A model generated the notes under the pieces. That model was not told the origin of the DNA. It made no database searches and saw only the letters and a program-made list of their open reading frames with translations. A stretch of DNA of 7,874 nucleotides from JAUIAI01 sp963976885 (GTDB lineage Bacteria; Pseudomonadota; Gammaproteobacteria; Burkholderiales; Burkholderiaceae_E). Location of the stretch: the NCBI GenBank assembly GCA_963976885.1, contig CAXBNM010000231.1, positions 1 through 7,874 on the forward strand, written 5' to 3'. The position numbers and the translations under genes are program-made. The number at the start of each line of letters is the position of its first letter. The first letter of the stretch is position 1. Positions 6,654 to 7,874 of the stretch are shown piece by piece.

Positions 6654-6897
6654 TGATTGTGTCTCCGATGTCAGCGCCGGGCTTGGTGGCGCCCGGCATG
6701 TTGGCGCGTTACCTGGCTAACCCGCACTATAAGCTGGCGCGGCTCTGGGCGTTCCATGGATGTTCCGAATTACCATCACCCTGGCCGGCTATTGCGCCAT
6801 GTGCCAGGCACGCTCCGTCGCACCGTACGGGATCAACCACGATGCGCCAACCATTCGCGTACACTCAACTTTCCTCGACTGTCACCGCCATACAACA
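6654..6897. other. Intergenic region between the OsmC-type and HtrA-like genes
   Basis: This stretch separates two divergent genes. It contains the ribosome site of the OsmC-type gene, a GC-rich hairpin (listed separately), a TATAGT hexamer on the minus strand near 6729 and a TACACT hexamer at 6860-6865 on the plus strand. The hexamers are only weak -10 candidates, since no fitting -35 was found. Part of it (6760-6897) is open in frame with the HtrA-like gene and could be a longer N-terminus. No tRNA or other RNA gene was recognised. Confidence 0.45.
6676..6697. repeat. GC-rich inverted repeat in the leader of the OsmC-type gene
   Basis: GCCGGGC-N8-GCCCGGC, a perfect 7-bp stem that is entirely G/C, with an 8-nt loop. 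In the minus-strand transcript it ends about 10 nt before the GGAG ribosome site. There is no U-run after it on either strand, so it does not look like a terminator. It may be a leader hairpin or an operator. Confidence 0.45.
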
Positions 6898-7874
6898 ATG
6901 TCTGAAGCCGAAAATTGGTCGTTTCCCGAGGCCATGCAACCCGATGAGCAGGAAATCGCCTTCGATCTGGATACAGTTCTCGATGCGGTCGTCACCGTGC
7001 GCACCGAAATCCCGGCCGATGGCTTCACGGCCGAAACCCTGGGCACCGAGCGCGTCGGCAATGGCGTTGTCATTTCCGAAGATGGCACCATTCTGACCAT
7101 CGGCTATCTGATTACCGAAGCCGAAACGGTCTGGCTGACCACCAATGACGGCACGGTCGTGGTCGGCTACCCCATTGGCTACGATCAGGTGACCGGTTTC
7201 GGGCTGATCAAGGCCCTCGGCCCGCTGGGCACGCCGTGGCTGCGCCGGGCCAGCAGCAAGAGCAGCAACACCGGCGACACCGTCTATGTGATCAGCCATG
7301 GCGGGCGAGCCCATTCCCTCAAATCCGCCATTACCGACAAGCACGAGTTTGCCGGCTACTGGGAGTACCTGCTCGATGAGGCCTTGTTCACCTCGCCGGC
7401 CCACCCGCAGTGGGGCGGCGCCGCGGTCGTCAACGAGGCCGGTGAACTGATCGGCATTGGTTCGCTACTGGTGCAGGAATCGGGCGCCGAAGAGCAAGAA
7501 CAATCGCAGGCCAACATGGTCGTGCCCATCGAGTTGCTCGAACCGATTCTTGACGACATGCTTACCACCGGCCGCCCCGCCCGGCCACCACGGCCGTGGC
7601 TCGGCCTTTATCCAATCGAGGCCGAACGGCATCTGGTTGTCGGCGGCGTCGCGGCAAACGGCCCGGCATCGCGCGCCGGCCTTAAGAAAGGCGACCTGAT
7701 TCTGGCGGTCGGCGATCAGCGGGTCGACTCGCTGGCCTGGTTCTTCCGTGAAGTCTGGCAGCTGGGGCCGGCCGGCACCGAGATTCCGCTCACCATCGCC
7801 CATGACGATGAGATCATCAAAATCGTTGTCTCGTCGGCCGACCGCAACGACTTTCTGAAAAAGCCCTCGCTGCA
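6898..7874 (+). CDS. HtrA/DegP-like protein with PDZ domain and lost catalytic triad (predicted pseudoprotease), 3' end missing
   Basis: The 325 visible codons encode a trypsin-like domain of the S1C/HtrA family (about residues 25-220) and a PDZ domain (about 233-313, WLGLYPIE and SRAGLKKGDLILAVGDQRV). Fold landmarks align with DegS/DegP: VGNGVVISEDGTILT, LLDEALFTSP, WGGAAVVNEAGELIGIGSLL and MVVPIELLEPILDDML. All three catalytic positions are changed: Tyr70 where ILTNxH has His, Gly100 where LTDLA has Asp, and Trp172 where GNSGG has Ser. Proteolysis is therefore not expected; peptide binding or scaffolding is more likely. The N-terminus (MSEAENWSFPEAMQ) is acidic with no signal peptide, so the protein is probably cytoplasmic, unlike classic HtrA. 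The reading frame is clean and codon use matches its neighbours, so this is not a decaying gene. No Shine-Dalgarno precedes the ATG; in-frame ATGs at 6760 and 6799 would add 46 or 33 poorly family-like residues. The gene probably ends soon after the window. Confidence 0.85.
   Translation, partial: MSEAENWSFPEAMQPDEQEIAFDLDTVLDAVVTVRTEIPADGFTAETLGTERVGNGVVISEDGTILTIGYLITEAETVWLTTNDGTVVVGYPIGYDQVTGFGLIKALGPLGTPWLRRASSKSSNTGDTVYVISHGGRAHSLKSAITDKHEFAGYWEYLLDEALFTSPAHPQWGGAAVVNEAGELIGIGSLLVQESGAEEQEQSQANMVVPIELLEPILDDMLTTGRPARPPRPWLGLYPIEAERHLVVGGVAANGPASRAGLKKGDLILAVGDQRVDSLAWFFREVWQLGPAGTEIPLTIAHDDEIIKIVVSSADRNDFLKKPSL

Noticed and set aside
6701..6732. Sigma-70 promoter from TTGGCG (6701) and a TATAAG-like hexamer (6729)
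   Set aside because: The spacing is 22 bp, well beyond the usual 16-18 bp, and neither element is backed by other evidence.

Overview
The window is a GC-rich bacterial chromosome segment with tightly packed genes and strong G/C preference at third codon positions. Family-level resemblance suggests a proteobacterium, most likely a betaproteobacterium (Rhodocyclales/Burkholderiales type). This is an impression from protein style; there is no rRNA or other phylogenetic marker in the window. No tRNA, rRNA, CRISPR array, insertion sequence or phage gene was seen.

Left part (1-5114, minus strand): a four-gene unit transcribed leftward from about 5114. In order it encodes a 951-residue molybdopterin oxidoreductase catalytic subunit, a 258-residue four-cluster ferredoxin subunit, a 301-residue DmsC-type membrane anchor, and the first 195 residues of a SulP-family anion transporter that runs off the left edge. 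The catalytic subunit has no Tat signal and keeps a cysteine at the presumed molybdenum-ligand position. With the subunit layout, this fits the cytoplasm-facing quinone-linked sulfite dehydrogenase SoeABC better than periplasmic PsrABC/PhsABC/TtrABC/DmsABC enzymes. All three gene junctions are 4-nt stop/start overlaps that use TTG or GTG starts, so the transporter appears translationally coupled to the oxidoreductase.

Middle (5115-6168): an AT-rich divergent intergenic region of 100 bp holds several short inverted repeats and repeated ACTGA half-sites. It is followed on the plus strand by a LysR-type regulator of CysL/YeiE/CbbR style. The arrangement is the classic one of a LysR regulator controlling the divergent operon. 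The inferred model is: sulfite (or a related sulfur metabolite) is sensed by the LysR protein, SoeABC is induced, sulfite is oxidised to sulfate with electrons going to the quinone pool, and the SulP protein moves sulfate or another anion across the membrane.

Right part (6169-7874): an OsmC-family thiol peroxidase-like protein on the minus strand converges on the regulator gene. After a 244-bp intergenic stretch with a GC-rich hairpin next to the osmC-like start, a plus-strand gene encodes an HtrA/DegP-like protein (trypsin-like domain plus PDZ), truncated by the right edge. It has lost all three catalytic-triad residues (Tyr, Gly and Trp at the His, Asp and Ser positions) and has no signal peptide. 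It looks like an intact cytoplasmic pseudoprotease rather than a protease, and is the most unusual protein in the window.
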